Source: Flavobacterium suaedae (lineage in GTDB: Bacteria; Bacteroidota; Bacteroidia; Flavobacteriales; Flavobacteriaceae). From it: a stretch of DNA of 64,000 nt. The position numbers and the translations under genes are program-made. This document shows, one piece after another, positions 36,658 to 46,032 of this stretch; the first letter of the stretch is position 1; every line of letters starts with the position of its first letter. The stretch lies in assembly GCF_014642915.1 (NCBI RefSeq), contig NZ_BMJE01000009.1, positions 1-64,000 on the forward strand. The letters run 5' to 3'. The notes below the pieces were generated by a model. That model had not been told where the DNA came from. It saw nothing but the letters and a program-made list of their open reading frames with translations, and ran no database searches.

Positions 36658-37422
36658 ATGAACAAAGTGATACACCCTGATTTTAGTAAATATGAAAAGG
36701 AAATTACTGATATTGTTGAAAACTTCTCTACTAAGGGTGCTTTGTTTATAGATGGCAGACGTAACAAAATTAAAACTTTTCCTTTAGGTGATATTACAGT
36801 AAATGTAAAATCGTTTAAAGTTCCTAACCTGATAAACAAAATAGTATATCGCTTTTTCAGGAAATCTAAAGCAAGACGCTCTTATGAGTTTGCTAACCGA
36901 TTACTGCAAGAGGGGGTAGGTACACCACAGCCAATAGCTTATTTTGAAAACAGGAGCGAGGGAGTGCTTAAGGATAGTTACTACATGAGTGAGCAAATGA
37001 ATCCCGATTTAACTTTCAGGCAATTAATTGAAATTCCTGATTACCCTGAGCATGAAATTATATTGAGGCAGTTTACTCAGTTTACCTATCAGCTACATGA
37101 AAAAGGAATTGCTTTTTTAGACCATACTCCGGGTAATACACTAATAAAGAAGGTAGGAGAACAGAATTACGAGTTCTTTTTAGTAGACCTTAACCGAATG
37201 AAGTTTTGCAATACCATGAACCTTGAAGACCGTATTGTTAATATGGCGAAACTTACGCCTGAAAAGCACCTTATAAAGGTAATGAGTGATGAGTATGCAA
37301 AGCTGTACAATAAACCGTATGATGAGGTTTATAAGCTAATGGTAAAACATACAGAGTACTTCGCTAACAGATTTCACCGTAAAAGAGCCATTAAAAGAAA
37401 GCTGGGATTAAGGAAAAATTAA
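36658..37422 (+). CDS. Lipopolysaccharide core kinase-like protein (Kdo/WaaP family)
   Basis: A 254-residue protein-kinase-fold enzyme. The N-lobe carries DITVNVKSFKVPN with a probable ATP-binding Lys. The catalytic loop is IAFLDHTPGNTLIKK, in place of the HRDxxxxN motif, followed by FFLVDLNRMKF as the metal-binding DFG-like site. These features match Kdo kinases and WaaP/InaA-type enzymes that phosphorylate inner-core LPS sugars. The basic C-terminus could help membrane contact. It lies among glycosyltransferase genes, which supports the LPS role. The next GT2 gene begins 45 bases downstream. Confidence 0.85.
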   Translation: MNKVIHPDFSKYEKEITDIVENFSTKGALFIDGRRNKIKTFPLGDITVNVKSFKVPNLINKIVYRFFRKSKARRSYEFANRLLQEGVGTPQPIAYFENRSEGVLKDSYYMSEQMNPDLTFRQLIEIPDYPEHEIILRQFTQFTYQLHEKGIAFLDHTPGNTLIKKVGEQNYEFFLVDLNRMKFCNTMNLEDRIVNMAKLTPEKHLIKVMSDEYAKLYNKPYDEVYKLMVKHTEYFANRFHRKRAIKRKLGLRKN

Positions 37423-37429
37423 AAAGTAT

Positions 37430-37437
37430 TACCTTTG
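37430..37437 (+). promoter_or_regulatory. -7 promoter element TACCTTTG of the GT2 gene
   Basis: Exact TAnnTTTG match, 30 bases before the ATG at 37468. Confidence 0.45.
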
Positions 37438-37467
37438 CAGCTATTCTTTTAAGAAAATACTCCACAC

Positions 37468-38301
37468 ATGAAAATATCAGTTATAATAAGTACCTATAAT
37501 GCCGAAGAATGGTTAGAAAAGGTGCTTATAGGCTACAGCATGCAAACCTATAAAGACTATGAAGTAATTGTTGCAGATGATGGTTCACGCCCTTCTACTA
37601 AGGAGCTTATAGATCGTTACGCAGCAAACTATCCTGTACCTTTACGCCACCTATGGCATGAAGATAAAGGTTACAGAAGGCAGGAAATACTTAATGTAGC
37701 TATTGTAGAAGCCGCCAATGAGTATATTATTATGACTGATGGTGATTGTATTCCAAGAGCAGACTTTGTAGAAGTACATGCTAAGTATGCTGAAAAAGGC
37801 AAGTTTTTATCAGGAGGGTACTGTAAACTACCCATGAGTACCAGTAAAGCTATTACTAAAGAAGATATTGAAGCGCAACGTTGTTTTGATGTTAAATGGC
37901 TGAAAAGCATTGATAAACTGGGCTTTTCTCAAACTTTAAAGCTGGCATCAGGTTCTGTATTGTCTACAGTTTTGGATAGTATTACTACAACCAATCCTTC
38001 ATTTAATAATTGTAACTCTTCAGGGTTCAGAGAAGATATGATAGCTATAAACGGCTATGATGAGCGAATGAAATATGGTGGTCCTGACAGGGAGTTTGGT
38101 GAACGCCTTGAAAATTATGGTGTTAAAGGCAAGCAGATAAGACATAAGGCTATTTGCCTGCATTTAGACCATAGTAGGGGGTATAAAACACCTGAATCGC
38201 TTGCTGCTAATTTAGCAATACGAAAAGAAGTAAAAGAAAAGAATATTAAATGGACTCCTTACGGTATTGTAAAGGAGCTTGATCTTCCGCCTGTTTCATA
38301 A
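37468..38301 (+). CDS. Glycosyltransferase family 2 with galactosyltransferase-like C-terminal domain
   Basis: A 277-residue GT-A enzyme. It opens ISVIISTYNAEEWLEKVL, has EVIVADDGSRPSTKEL, the DxD in YIIMTDGDCIPRAD near residue 93, and the acceptor-side segment NSSGFREDMIAINGYDERMKYGGPDREF. It is a paralogue of the gene at 34888-35691. Its last 56 bases overlap the end of the convergent GT2-GT9 fusion gene on the other strand, so the two C-termini are encoded by the same DNA. Confidence 0.9.
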   Translation: MKISVIISTYNAEEWLEKVLIGYSMQTYKDYEVIVADDGSRPSTKELIDRYAANYPVPLRHLWHEDKGYRRQEILNVAIVEAANEYIIMTDGDCIPRADFVEVHAKYAEKGKFLSGGYCKLPMSTSKAITKEDIEAQRCFDVKWLKSIDKLGFSQTLKLASGSVLSTVLDSITTTNPSFNNCNSSGFREDMIAINGYDERMKYGGPDREFGERLENYGVKGKQIRHKAICLHLDHSRGYKTPESLAANLAIRKEVKEKNIKWTPYGIVKELDLPPVS

Positions 38302-40111
38302 CATGCAGAAGAAATTTTTCCAGTTCTTTTTCAAATAAATTAAGGGTAAGTTTTTGGTATAATTCTAAAGACTTATCCTTAAATTCTTTAGGGTGTTTAT
38401 CCCCGTAAATTTCAGGGAAATAATCCTGTAAATGTATTGCAATGTGATTGTTACTTTCCGTAAGCATGTTCCATGAATTTTTGTTAATCCACGGAGAGAA
38501 AATAGTGAAAGTAGGTATACCTAAAGCTTTCGCCATATTAACAGAACCGCCCTCGTTACCAATTAAGGCATTACTGAAAGATAGTACTGCTAAAAACTCC
38601 CTTAAACTCTTTACATAAAAGTCAAAAGCTATTGCTGCTTTAGCCTCAGGGCTGCAAAGGTTGTATATTTCCTGTGCCTTTTCTTTTTGTGACGGCAAAT
38701 AGTTAAATACCAGTTGAACACCATTACAAGTGCGGGCTATTTTATTAATAGTTTTAGCCATTTCGGAAGCAGGCAGGCTTTTAATATCATCACTACCCAA
38801 CAAGCTTATTATAAAGAAAGGCTTGTTGATATCCAGTTTTTCAGCTATTAAATGTACTGCTTTGTCTTTTTCCTGTTCGGTAAGGTATATTTTAGGAAAT
38901 GTAACAGGGTGCTCTTTACCTGTAACAGCTTGTGTAAGTTGCATTCTGTGGTATAGCGCAGAGTTTGACACATCCTTTTTAGGAACAACTGTTTTACTAT
39001 AGAAGAATGAAGTATACCATTTTTTATAACCTACTTTAACCTTAGCACCTGAAAAGGAGGTTATAATGCCACTTTCCCACTTACCGTAGGCATCAATAAC
39101 AATGTCGTATTTTATTTTTCTTATCTTTTTAAGAAAACTGAAAAACTCCCACTTACTTTTTCGGTACTCCTCCTTAAAAGGAATAATTCTGTTTATGTTT
39201 GGGTTGTTTTCTACAACAGGTAAAGTAAAATTATGTATAAGGTAATCTATTCTTGCACAAGGGTATTCCTGTTTTAGTGTATTGCATATACTACTGCTGG
39301 CAAGCACGTCACCAATCATTTTTTGCTGAATAACAAGTATTTTTTTGCATGCTGCATTCATTTCGCGCAGGTACACATAACGCATATATACGTGGTACCC
39401 AAGTATACGTGCAATTTCGTAACCGCGCCTGCCGTTTATAAACCCGAATTTTAAAACATAATATTTAAAAAATCGGAAAGCCGGTCTTACCGTAAAGTGA
39501 AATATATTGGTAGATATTCCCTCATTATAAAACTCTTTCGCCTTTAAGCGCGAGTAGTGAAGCCTCTTTTTAAGGAAGTCTTCTTTATTTATAAAGGAGT
39601 AGTGTTCTATAGCATATTTAAGTACACGGCTTTTTCCGTCTATAACCAGTTTTTCGTGTACCAGTTTATCGGAGTAACGACATTTGGATTTTCTGAATAT
39701 TCTTGCAGTTCTGTCTTCGTTAAAGTTGCTGTTTACAAGCGGTTTTCCTTGGTAGTAAAAAACTCGTTTTACCCATAGTGCTACTTCCTCAGGATTACTG
39801 TTTACAACATCTACAAGTTCGTCAATTCCTTTTTGTGTTACTCTTTCATCAGCATCAAAAAAAGTAACCCAGTCATGCTTAGCTAAATCAAGGGTATAGT
39901 TACGCTGCGAAGAAAAATCGTCAAACTTACGTTGGTAAAATCTTACTTCGGGAAATTCTTTTTTTATAATATCAGGAGTACCATCGGTACTAAAAGAATC
40001 TACAACAACTATCTCGTCTGCAAACGACATGTTATGTAAATACTCCCTTATATTTTGCTCTTCATTAAAAACAATGGCAAGAGCAGATATTTTAGCTTTA
40101 TTTTCGCTCAT
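38246..40111 (-). CDS. GT2-GT9 fusion glycosyltransferase (WaaE-like N-terminus, heptosyltransferase-like C-terminus)
   Basis: I use the ATG at 40111 (MSENKAKISALAIVF), giving 621 residues, in place of an in-frame GTG at 40117. Residues 1-~250 are a GT2 domain of the LPS-core WaaE/LgtF type: FNEEQNIREYL, EIVVVDSFSTDGT, VTFFDADERV. From about residue 258 (KKILVIQQKMIGDVLASSSI) a complete GT9 domain follows, with a GT-B fold and the segment FSNALIGNEGGSVNMAKALGIPT (the heptosyltransferase D/N-x-G-x-x-H region, here without the His). The two enzymes may add successive core sugars. It follows dapD by 9 bases. Confidence 0.85.
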   Translation of the reverse strand: MSENKAKISALAIVFNEEQNIREYLHNMSFADEIVVVDSFSTDGTPDIIKKEFPEVRFYQRKFDDFSSQRNYTLDLAKHDWVTFFDADERVTQKGIDELVDVVNSNPEEVALWVKRVFYYQGKPLVNSNFNEDRTARIFRKSKCRYSDKLVHEKLVIDGKSRVLKYAIEHYSFINKEDFLKKRLHYSRLKAKEFYNEGISTNIFHFTVRPAFRFFKYYVLKFGFINGRRGYEIARILGYHVYMRYVYLREMNAACKKILVIQQKMIGDVLASSSICNTLKQEYPCARIDYLIHNFTLPVVENNPNINRIIPFKEEYRKSKWEFFSFLKKIRKIKYDIVIDAYGKWESGIITSFSGAKVKVGYKKWYTSFFYSKTVVPKKDVSNSALYHRMQLTQAVTGKEHPVTFPKIYLTEQEKDKAVHLIAEKLDINKPFFIISLLGSDDIKSLPASEMAKTINKIARTCNGVQLVFNYLPSQKEKAQEIYNLCSPEAKAAIAFDFYVKSLREFLAVLSFSNALIGNEGGSVNMAKALGIPTFTIFSPWINKNSWNMLTESNNHIAIHLQDYFPEIYGDKHPKEFKDKSLELYQKLTLNLFEKELEKFLLHVMKQAEDQAPLQYRKESI

Positions 40112-40120
40112 TGTCACTAT

Positions 40121-40936
40121 TTAAACCGCTACATTATATTCTCTCAAAGCATCGTTAAGTGAAGTTTTTAAATCTGTTGAAGGCTTGCGTTTCCCTATAA
40201 TTAATGCACATGGAACCTGATATTCTCCTGCGGCAAATTTTTTAGTGTAACTACCCGGTATAACTACCGATCTTGCAGGCACCACACCTTTGGTTTCTAC
40301 CGGCTCGCTACCTGTAACATCAATAATTTTTGTAGAAGCTGTTAAACAAACATTAGCACCAAGTACCGCTTCAGTTTCTATTCGTACACCTTCTACAACT
40401 ATACAACGCGAACCTATAAAGGCATTGTCTTCAATTATTACAGGTGCAGCTTGTAAAGGCTCTAATACACCGCCGATACCTACACCGCCACTAAGATGTA
40501 CATTTTTACCTATTTGTGCACAACTGCCTACAGTAGCCCAAGTATCAACCATAGTACCTTCATCTACATAAGCGCCTATGTTTACATAGCTCGGCATCAT
40601 TATAACACCTGACGATATGTACGCACCATGGCGTGCTACAGCATTTGGCACAACTCGTATTCCCTTTTCGGCATAATTATGTTTTAGTGGCATTTTATCA
40701 TGATATTCAAAAATACCTGCTTCCATAGTTTCCATTTTTTGTATAGGGAAGTACATTACCACAGCCTTTTTAACCCATTCGTTAACCTGCCATCCGTTTT
40801 CGGTAGGTTCAGCTACTCTCAGTTTACCTGAATCAAGTAATTCTATAACTTCACGAATAGTTTTGGCTGTTTCTTCTTGTTGTAAAAGTGTTCGGTTTTC
40901 CCAGGCGTTTTCTATAATGGTTTGTAAGGTGGTCAT
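40121..40936 (-). CDS. dapD: 2,3,4,5-tetrahydropyridine-2,6-dicarboxylate N-succinyltransferase
   Basis: A 271-residue enzyme of the succinylase branch of lysine and diaminopimelate synthesis; it uses succinyl-CoA. The N-terminal helical domain (1-~95) is followed by a left-handed beta-helix of hexapeptide repeats (about 100-235): SGVIMMPSYVNIGAYVDEG, NVHLSGGVGIGGVLEP, DNAFIGSRCIVVEGVRI. The C-terminal part ends in SLNDALREYNVAV. Length and layout are normal. It is upstream of the GT2-GT9 gene with a 9-base gap and has its own -7 element. Confidence 0.96.
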   Translation of the reverse strand: MTTLQTIIENAWENRTLLQQEETAKTIREVIELLDSGKLRVAEPTENGWQVNEWVKKAVVMYFPIQKMETMEAGIFEYHDKMPLKHNYAEKGIRVVPNAVARHGAYISSGVIMMPSYVNIGAYVDEGTMVDTWATVGSCAQIGKNVHLSGGVGIGGVLEPLQAAPVIIEDNAFIGSRCIVVEGVRIETEAVLGANVCLTASTKIIDVTGSEPVETKGVVPARSVVIPGSYTKKFAAGEYQVPCALIIGKRKPSTDLKTSLNDALREYNVAV

Positions 40937-40953
40937 GGCAATTCTTTTAAAGG

Positions 40954-40961
40954 CAAATATA
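40954..40961 (-). promoter_or_regulatory. -7 promoter element of dapD
   Basis: CAAATATA on plus, TATATTTG on minus, an exact match 17 bases before the dapD start. Confidence 0.5.
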
Positions 40962-41077
40962 GTAATATGGTTAAACTATTCTTAGAAAATAATCGAATCA
41001 AGTTACAAATCTTTTCATTCTATTTCCAAAATGTGATGTATTTCTTTAAATTTACTACAAAAGTTTGTTTTTAGGAA

Positions 41078-41812
41078 ATGAAAGATAATTTTTCGATACA
41101 GGCTAAAGGCTACTCACAATACCGACCTCATTATCCGCAAGAGATGGTTGACTGTATACTATCTCATACTAAAAGTCTGGATACTGCGCTTGATGTTGCT
41201 ACAGGAAATGGGCAGGTAGCAGTAATGCTTTCTGGTTATTTTAAAGATGTACATGCAATTGATATTAGTAGTAATCAACTGCAAAATGCAACACAAAAAA
41301 CTAATATTACTTATACTGAGCAGAAAGCAGAGGCTACTAATTTTAAAGATTCATTTTTTGATCTTATTACTGTGGCCCAAGCTATACACTGGTTTAATTT
41401 TGATGTTTTTTATAAAGAAGTATACAGGCTATTAAAACCTGATGGAATTATTGCAGTAATGGGGTATGGCTTATTTAAAACAAATTCAGCAACTGATAGA
41501 ATAATAAGTCGTTTTTACCATGATATTTTGGGACCATATTGGGATGGTGAGCGAAATTATATAGAGGAAAACTACAAAACAATACCTTTTCCATTTGAGG
41601 AAATTTATCCTGAGAAACAATTTTTTAATGAGTTTACATGGAGTTTTAAACAACTGAAAGGTTATTTAGAAACATGGTCGGCAGTGCAACATTATATAAA
41701 AGAAAATGGTAGTAATCCTTTTGATTTAATAGAGGAATCGCTAAAAGAAACATGGCAAAAAAGCGACAAACGTGTAACATTTCCGTTACTTTTGCGCATA
41801 GGGAAAATGTAA
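41078..41812 (+). CDS. Class I SAM-dependent methyltransferase
   Basis: A 244-residue Rossmann-fold methyltransferase of the Methyltransf_11 type. Motif I is ALDVATGNGQVAVML near residue 38, with the acidic end of strand 2 in VHAIDISSNQL, and the later AEATNFKDSFFDLITVAQAIHWFN and LLKPDGIIAVMGYG. The WFN motif after AQAIH is typical of the group related to trans-aconitate or ubiquinone-type methyltransferases. The substrate is unknown. It starts 141 bases after dapD on the opposite strand and ends 11 bases before ruvX, so the two may be co-transcribed. Confidence 0.9.
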   Translation: MKDNFSIQAKGYSQYRPHYPQEMVDCILSHTKSLDTALDVATGNGQVAVMLSGYFKDVHAIDISSNQLQNATQKTNITYTEQKAEATNFKDSFFDLITVAQAIHWFNFDVFYKEVYRLLKPDGIIAVMGYGLFKTNSATDRIISRFYHDILGPYWDGERNYIEENYKTIPFPFEEIYPEKQFFNEFTWSFKQLKGYLETWSAVQHYIKENGSNPFDLIEESLKETWQKSDKRVTFPLLLRIGKM

Positions 41813-41823
41813 ACAATTAAGTT

Positions 41824-42279
41824 ATGAGTAGTGATTTATTCGCAAAAGCAAACAATCAAAAAGGGAGAATACTGGCGATAGATTATGGAGCTAAACGAAC
41901 GGGTATAGCCGTAACTGATGAAATGCAAATGATAGCTTCAGGACTTACTACTTTGGCAACTGCAGAGTTATTGGGATGGTTAAAAAATTATTTCGAAAAA
42001 GAAAAAGTAGAACGTGTTTTAATAGGAGATCCTAAGCAAATGAACGGCGAGCCTTCGCAAAGTGCTCCACTCATAAATGCATTTGTTAATAAATTTAAAA
42101 TTTCTTTTCCTGAAGTATCTATTGAGGGGGTTGATGAGCGTTTTACAAGTAAAATGGCATTTCATACCATGATAAATAGTGGGTTAAAAAAGAAACAGCG
42201 TCAAAATAAAGCGCTGATTGATGAGATTTCTGCAACAATAATGCTTCAGGATTACTTATCACGAAAAAATAACCTTTAA
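41824..42279 (+). CDS. ruvX: Holliday junction resolvase-like protein RuvX (YqgF)
   Basis: A 151-residue RNase H-fold nuclease. The catalytic acidic residues are visible in ILAIDYGAKRTGIAVTDE near residue 18, in VERVLIGDPKQMNGEPSQSA, in EGVDERFTSKMA, and DEISATIMLQDYL at the C-terminus. It is implicated in ribosomal RNA processing in other bacteria, with Holliday resolution as an earlier assignment. Normal length. It follows the methyltransferase by 11 bases. No def is next to it here, though a peptide deformylase lies at 50922. Confidence 0.94.
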   Translation: MSSDLFAKANNQKGRILAIDYGAKRTGIAVTDEMQMIASGLTTLATAELLGWLKNYFEKEKVERVLIGDPKQMNGEPSQSAPLINAFVNKFKISFPEVSIEGVDERFTSKMAFHTMINSGLKKKQRQNKALIDEISATIMLQDYLSRKNNL

Positions 42280-42356
42280 AAACTTTATTTTCGGTAAAAA
42301 TTACTTTTTTTGATTTTTATCATACTTTATTAATAAAAGTTTTAGACTACGAGAGT

Positions 42357-42364
42357 TACCTTTG
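42357..42364 (+). promoter_or_regulatory. -7 promoter element TACCTTTG of mqo
   Basis: Exact TAnnTTTG match, 17 bases before the mqo ATG. Confidence 0.5.
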
Positions 42365-42381
42365 CATTTTAAACTTTCGCA

Positions 42382-43905
42382 ATGTCTCAAATTACCCAAA
42401 CAGAACCCGATGTTATATTAATTGGCGCGGGAATAATGAGCGCCACGCTGGGCATGTTCCTAAAAGAATTAATGCCTGAAATGCGAATTGATATTTATGA
42501 AAGGCTTGATGTAGCTGCTGCTGAGAGTTCAGATGCCTGGAATAATGCAGGCACAGGACATTCTGCCTTTTGCGAACTTAACTACACTCCGCAACTTCCA
42601 AACGGTGAAGTAGATACCCAAAAAGCTGTGAAAATTGCTGAATTCTTTGAGCAGTCAAAACAGTTTTGGACGTATTTAGTAAAACAAAACCGTATAACAA
42701 ACCCTGAAGATTTTGTAAACAGTATACCGCACATGAGTTTTGTGTGGGGCGAAGAGAATGTTAACTTCCTTAAAAAAAGGTATGAAGCATTACAAAAGTT
42801 TACCATTTTTAAAGGAATGGAGTATAGCGAAGACCCTGAAAAAATAAAGGAATGGATGCCTTTAGTAATGGAGGGGAGAGAGAACAGTACCGAGCCAATA
42901 GCTGCTACCTGTATGAAAATAGGTACAGATGTAAACTTTGGCGAACTTACCCGAGATATGTTTGACTGGTTGGGGAAACAACCGGGAGTGAATATGCATT
43001 TTGGTCATGAAGTACGTGATCTTCGTCGTTCGGGTACAGGTAACGGTAAATGGAAAGTAAAAATAAAAGACTTAGAGCAACGTGAAAAAAGAAGTGTTTA
43101 CGCTAAGTTTGTATTTATAGGTGCAGGAGGAGGATCATTACACTTACTGGAAAAATCAGATATTCCTGAAGGAGAAGGTTTTGGAGGTTTCCCGGTAAGC
43201 GGGCAATGGCTGCGATGTACTAATGAAGAAGTAATTGAAAAGCACCATGCTAAGGTATATGGTAAAGCATCGGTAGGAGCACCACCAATGTCTGTACCGC
43301 ATATTGACAGTCGTGTGATAAACGGAAAGCGAGAGCTTCTGTTTGGTCCATATGCCGGTTTTAGTACTAAGTTTTTAAAACAAGGTTCTTATTTTGATTT
43401 AGCTACAAGCATAAGACTAAATAATATAAAACCTATGCTTGCTGCGGGGTATCATAACATACCACTTACTAAATACTTAATTGAGCAGGTAACACAGTCT
43501 AAAGAAGACAGGTTGGAAGCATTACGTAGCTATTTGCCGGATGCCAAAATGGATGATTGGGAACTGGAAACAGCAGGACAACGTGTACAGGTAATTAAAA
43601 AAGATCCTGAACAAGGAGGTAAGTTGGAGTTTGGTACGGAGGTTATTACAAGTGCCGATGGTTCACTGGCTGCATTGTTAGGAGCATCTCCCGGGGCAAG
43701 TACAGCAGTATCTATTATGCTTGATGTTATGAAGCGTTGCTTCCCTCAAATGGTAAGCTCTGATGATTGGAGAGAGAAACTGGAAGAAATGATACCTTCA
43801 TACGGTAAGTCATTAAATAAACACCCGGAATTATTACGACAAGTACGCCATGAAGCTGCTGAAATATTAAAACTGGATAAACTTGATGACAAGTATTACG
43901 AATAA
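42382..43905 (+). CDS. mqo: Malate:quinone oxidoreductase
   Basis: A 507-residue membrane-associated flavoprotein that oxidises malate to oxaloacetate and passes electrons to menaquinone. The FAD-binding motif is [18 protein letters not shown] near residue 13, followed by [17 protein letters not shown]. Substrate-side regions [13 protein letters not shown] and [14 protein letters not shown] are present, as is the C-terminal [17 protein letters not shown]. Normal length for the family. A promoter at 42357 and a palindrome terminator follow. It works in the citric acid cycle, with no partner gene adjacent. Confidence 0.96.
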   Translation: MSQITQTEPDVILIGAGIMSATLGMFLKELMPEMRIDIYERLDVAAAESSDAWNNAGTGHSAFCELNYTPQLPNGEVDTQKAVKIAEFFEQSKQFWTYLVKQNRITNPEDFVNSIPHMSFVWGEENVNFLKKRYEALQKFTIFKGMEYSEDPEKIKEWMPLVMEGRENSTEPIAATCMKIGTDVNFGELTRDMFDWLGKQPGVNMHFGHEVRDLRRSGTGNGKWKVKIKDLEQREKRSVYAKFVFIGAGGGSLHLLEKSDIPEGEGFGGFPVSGQWLRCTNEEVIEKHHAKVYGKASVGAPPMSVPHIDSRVINGKRELLFGPYAGFSTKFLKQGSYFDLATSIRLNNIKPMLAAGYHNIPLTKYLIEQVTQSKEDRLEALRSYLPDAKMDDWELETAGQRVQVIKKDPEQGGKLEFGTEVITSADGSLAALLGASPGASTAVSIMLDVMKRCFPQMVSSDDWREKLEEMIPSYGKSLNKHPELLRQVRHEAAEILKLDKLDDKYYE

Positions 43906-43925
43906 CATAATTTTAGCTATATAAT

Positions 43926-43955
43926 AAAAAAGCCACTCAATTGAGTGGCTTTTTT
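43926..43955 (+). terminator. Terminator T1 of the GCCACTC family (mqo)
   Basis: A perfect palindrome with core GCCACTCAATTGAGTGGC and flanking A- and T-runs. It is the first of four near-identical terminators (also at 46608, 47191 and 47779). Confidence 0.9.
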
Positions 43956-44049
43956 GTATTAACGATTTTTTATTGTTAAAAATACTATGATATAAAAAAG
44001 TTCGTTTATGTATGCATAGTTTCCAATTAATTAAAAATACTAAACAATC

Positions 44050-45654
44050 ATGAAAAACAAAATTAAGTTTATAGTTGCTTTTGTAGCTATAGGTCTACTT
44101 TTTACATTGACAAACTGTCAAAAAGATGATGATATTTCATCAACAGAAACTTCAGGTAAACATGTTAATGGTATTAAAATAACCAAAATCTCTTTTGAGG
44201 AGTTTAAAAATAATGCTGAAGCGTTTTCAGAATTTCAAAATGCAATTTCACAAAATAGATTAGCAAAATCTATGGTTAAAGATACAGTGGGTGGTTTTTA
44301 TTATTACGGTAGTGAAGTAAGCCGTATAGAATATAATAAAAACATAACCTATACTTTTGAAATTTTTAATAGAAATGCCAAAAAAGACCATTATGAAAAT
44401 TTAGTGATTTTTGAAGATGAAAATCAAAAAACAGAATCATATATTCTGGATTATCATTTTGATGCTACTGATTTAGATAACTTGTCTAGAGATAAGGAGA
44501 TAGTAAATTTTTCAGATAAATTTTCTGTAAAGAATATAGGAGGACATGAAAGTGATTATTTATTTCGAGGAGAAGATGGAAATTGCTATGTAAAAACTTG
44601 GTATGATCCTGAAACTGGTCGTTATAGAGGAGATGAAGGAATATATTATATTGTAAGGGTTGAGTGTCCATCTTCTTTACAATATAGCGAGGGCGGTTCT
44701 AATGGAGGTGGCTCACCAGGAGGCGAATCGCCTTTTCCAATTAATATAAATATTTTAATTCCCGGTCCGGTTGATGGACCAATAACAGATCCCGGAGGAG
44801 TTGTTGGCGGAAATTACGATTATCCTGATCCAGTTGTAATCCGCCCTGTTGTAAATTTTAATTATAAGATATATAATGATTTAATGGTAGAAGAAAATGA
44901 TATTTATATATGGTTATTTGATAATCTTGATTTAAAAGATAAGTTAGATGATTTTTTAAACTCTCAAGAAGTTTCATTTCAAGATAAACAAGATTTTGCA
45001 GATAAACTTATACATTTTGCTTATGAAGATTTAGACAAGAAAGAGCAGGCAATACAAATTCTAGACTTTTTAGAAGAAGAGGAATATTCAGAAGAGAGTA
45101 TTGAAGCAGCAGAAAACATGATTTATTTATCTAATGTTTTAGATGTTAATGCAGTACAAGTATGGAATGACCGTTATAATTATGAAACCCGAATGTCTGA
45201 AGAGGAGTTACAAATATTTAATTCAATGTTACTAAACAGAAGAATGAATTATTTAATAGCAGCGTATAAAGCAGAAAATAAAGCAAGTGAATTGTTTCCT
45301 CCCACTGATGAAAACCCATGCAACAGTTATAATGGCAAAGGTGATGCTTTTAGACATGCTTTATGGAATGGAATTTCTTCTTTACTTATAGGAAGCAATT
45401 TAACAGAGCAACTGACAACAGCACATGAAAATAGACCGTCAGATCCAGACTATCTGTTTCCATATAAAGAAAAAGAAATGGATTTACATAATAATTGGCA
45501 GGGTAGAATTGTTGCTTCATACTCTGATTTGTTTAATATAACAGATGATGTATTACAGCGACATCAACAAGGGGACTTAAAATATTTATCAAATTTAAGT
45601 AGTTCTAATTGTAGAGCTACAATTTCTTCACAGTTATTACCCACTAACCAATAA
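44050..45654 (+). CDS. Predicted surface lipoprotein with C-terminal DUF6973 domain
   Basis: A 534-residue lipoprotein. The lipobox LTNC (residue 24) is followed by QKDDD, resembling the lipoprotein export signal described for Bacteroidota, so surface exposure is predicted. An N-terminal region (about 30-210) is of unknown fold. A Gly/Pro-rich linker lies at about 214-260. A helical region follows, and from about 405 the DUF6973-type domain with GDAFRHALWN (~431), TAHE (~456) and MDLHNNWQGR (~476). Its invariant His, Asp, Glu and Arg suggest an enzyme. DUF6973 occurs on large secreted proteins and toxin-like polypeptides. Small secreted genes follow 13-30 bases apart, as in effector/immunity loci. 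A toxin role is unproven. Confidence 0.65.
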   Translation: MKNKIKFIVAFVAIGLLFTLTNCQKDDDISSTETSGKHVNGIKITKISFEEFKNNAEAFSEFQNAISQNRLAKSMVKDTVGGFYYYGSEVSRIEYNKNITYTFEIFNRNAKKDHYENLVIFEDENQKTESYILDYHFDATDLDNLSRDKEIVNFSDKFSVKNIGGHESDYLFRGEDGNCYVKTWYDPETGRYRGDEGIYYIVRVECPSSLQYSEGGSNGGGSPGGESPFPININILIPGPVDGPITDPGGVVGGNYDYPDPVVIRPVVNFNYKIYNDLMVEENDIYIWLFDNLDLKDKLDDFLNSQEVSFQDKQDFADKLIHFAYEDLDKKEQAIQILDFLEEEEYSEESIEAAENMIYLSNVLDVNAVQVWNDRYNYETRMSEEELQIFNSMLLNRRMNYLIAAYKAENKASELFPPTDENPCNSYNGKGDAFRHALWNGISSLLIGSNLTEQLTTAHENRPSDPDYLFPYKEKEMDLHNNWQGRIVASYSDLFNITDDVLQRHQQGDLKYLSNLSSSNCRATISSQLLPTNQ

Positions 45655-45667
45655 CAAAATATAAATT

Positions 45668-46003
45668 ATGAAAAACAGTATTATATTACTCTTAATAGTA
45701 ATAAGTTTTATTTCATGTACCAGTGATAAAGTTTGCCATAAGCACAAAATAAATGAGTTTAATAAAAAAATAACAGATACTCTATATCCTGTAAAAGAAG
45801 GAAGTTATGCAGTAAAGGTTATAAAAGTTAAAGGTTATGCTAATGACTCTATATATATTAATGGCTATAAGCTTTACTTTAAGCATAGTGTAGATACAGT
45901 ACTGCAAGGGGGGGATTATTATGGTACACATCCTGCGGTATTTGAGTTCGATCCATATAAGGCAAAAGAGGGAGATTTAGAAATAGAGTTTTGTATTCTG
46001 TGA
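45668..46003 (+). CDS. Small lipoprotein downstream of the DUF6973 protein
   Basis: A 111-residue protein with a lipoprotein signal (lipobox ISFISC, residue ~17) and a short mature domain of beta-strand character ending DLEIEFCIL. The residues after the Cys (TSDK) lack the acidic run of the previous gene, so it probably faces the periplasm. It starts 14 bases after the DUF6973 stop, hence very likely co-transcribed. No family recognised. Position makes it the first candidate partner or immunity-type gene for the large protein. Confidence 0.55.
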   Translation: MKNSIILLLIVISFISCTSDKVCHKHKINEFNKKITDTLYPVKEGSYAVKVIKVKGYANDSIYINGYKLYFKHSVDTVLQGGDYYGTHPAVFEFDPYKAKEGDLEIEFCIL

Positions 46004-46032
46004 TTTTTTATATAATATAAAATTAAGTTGCA

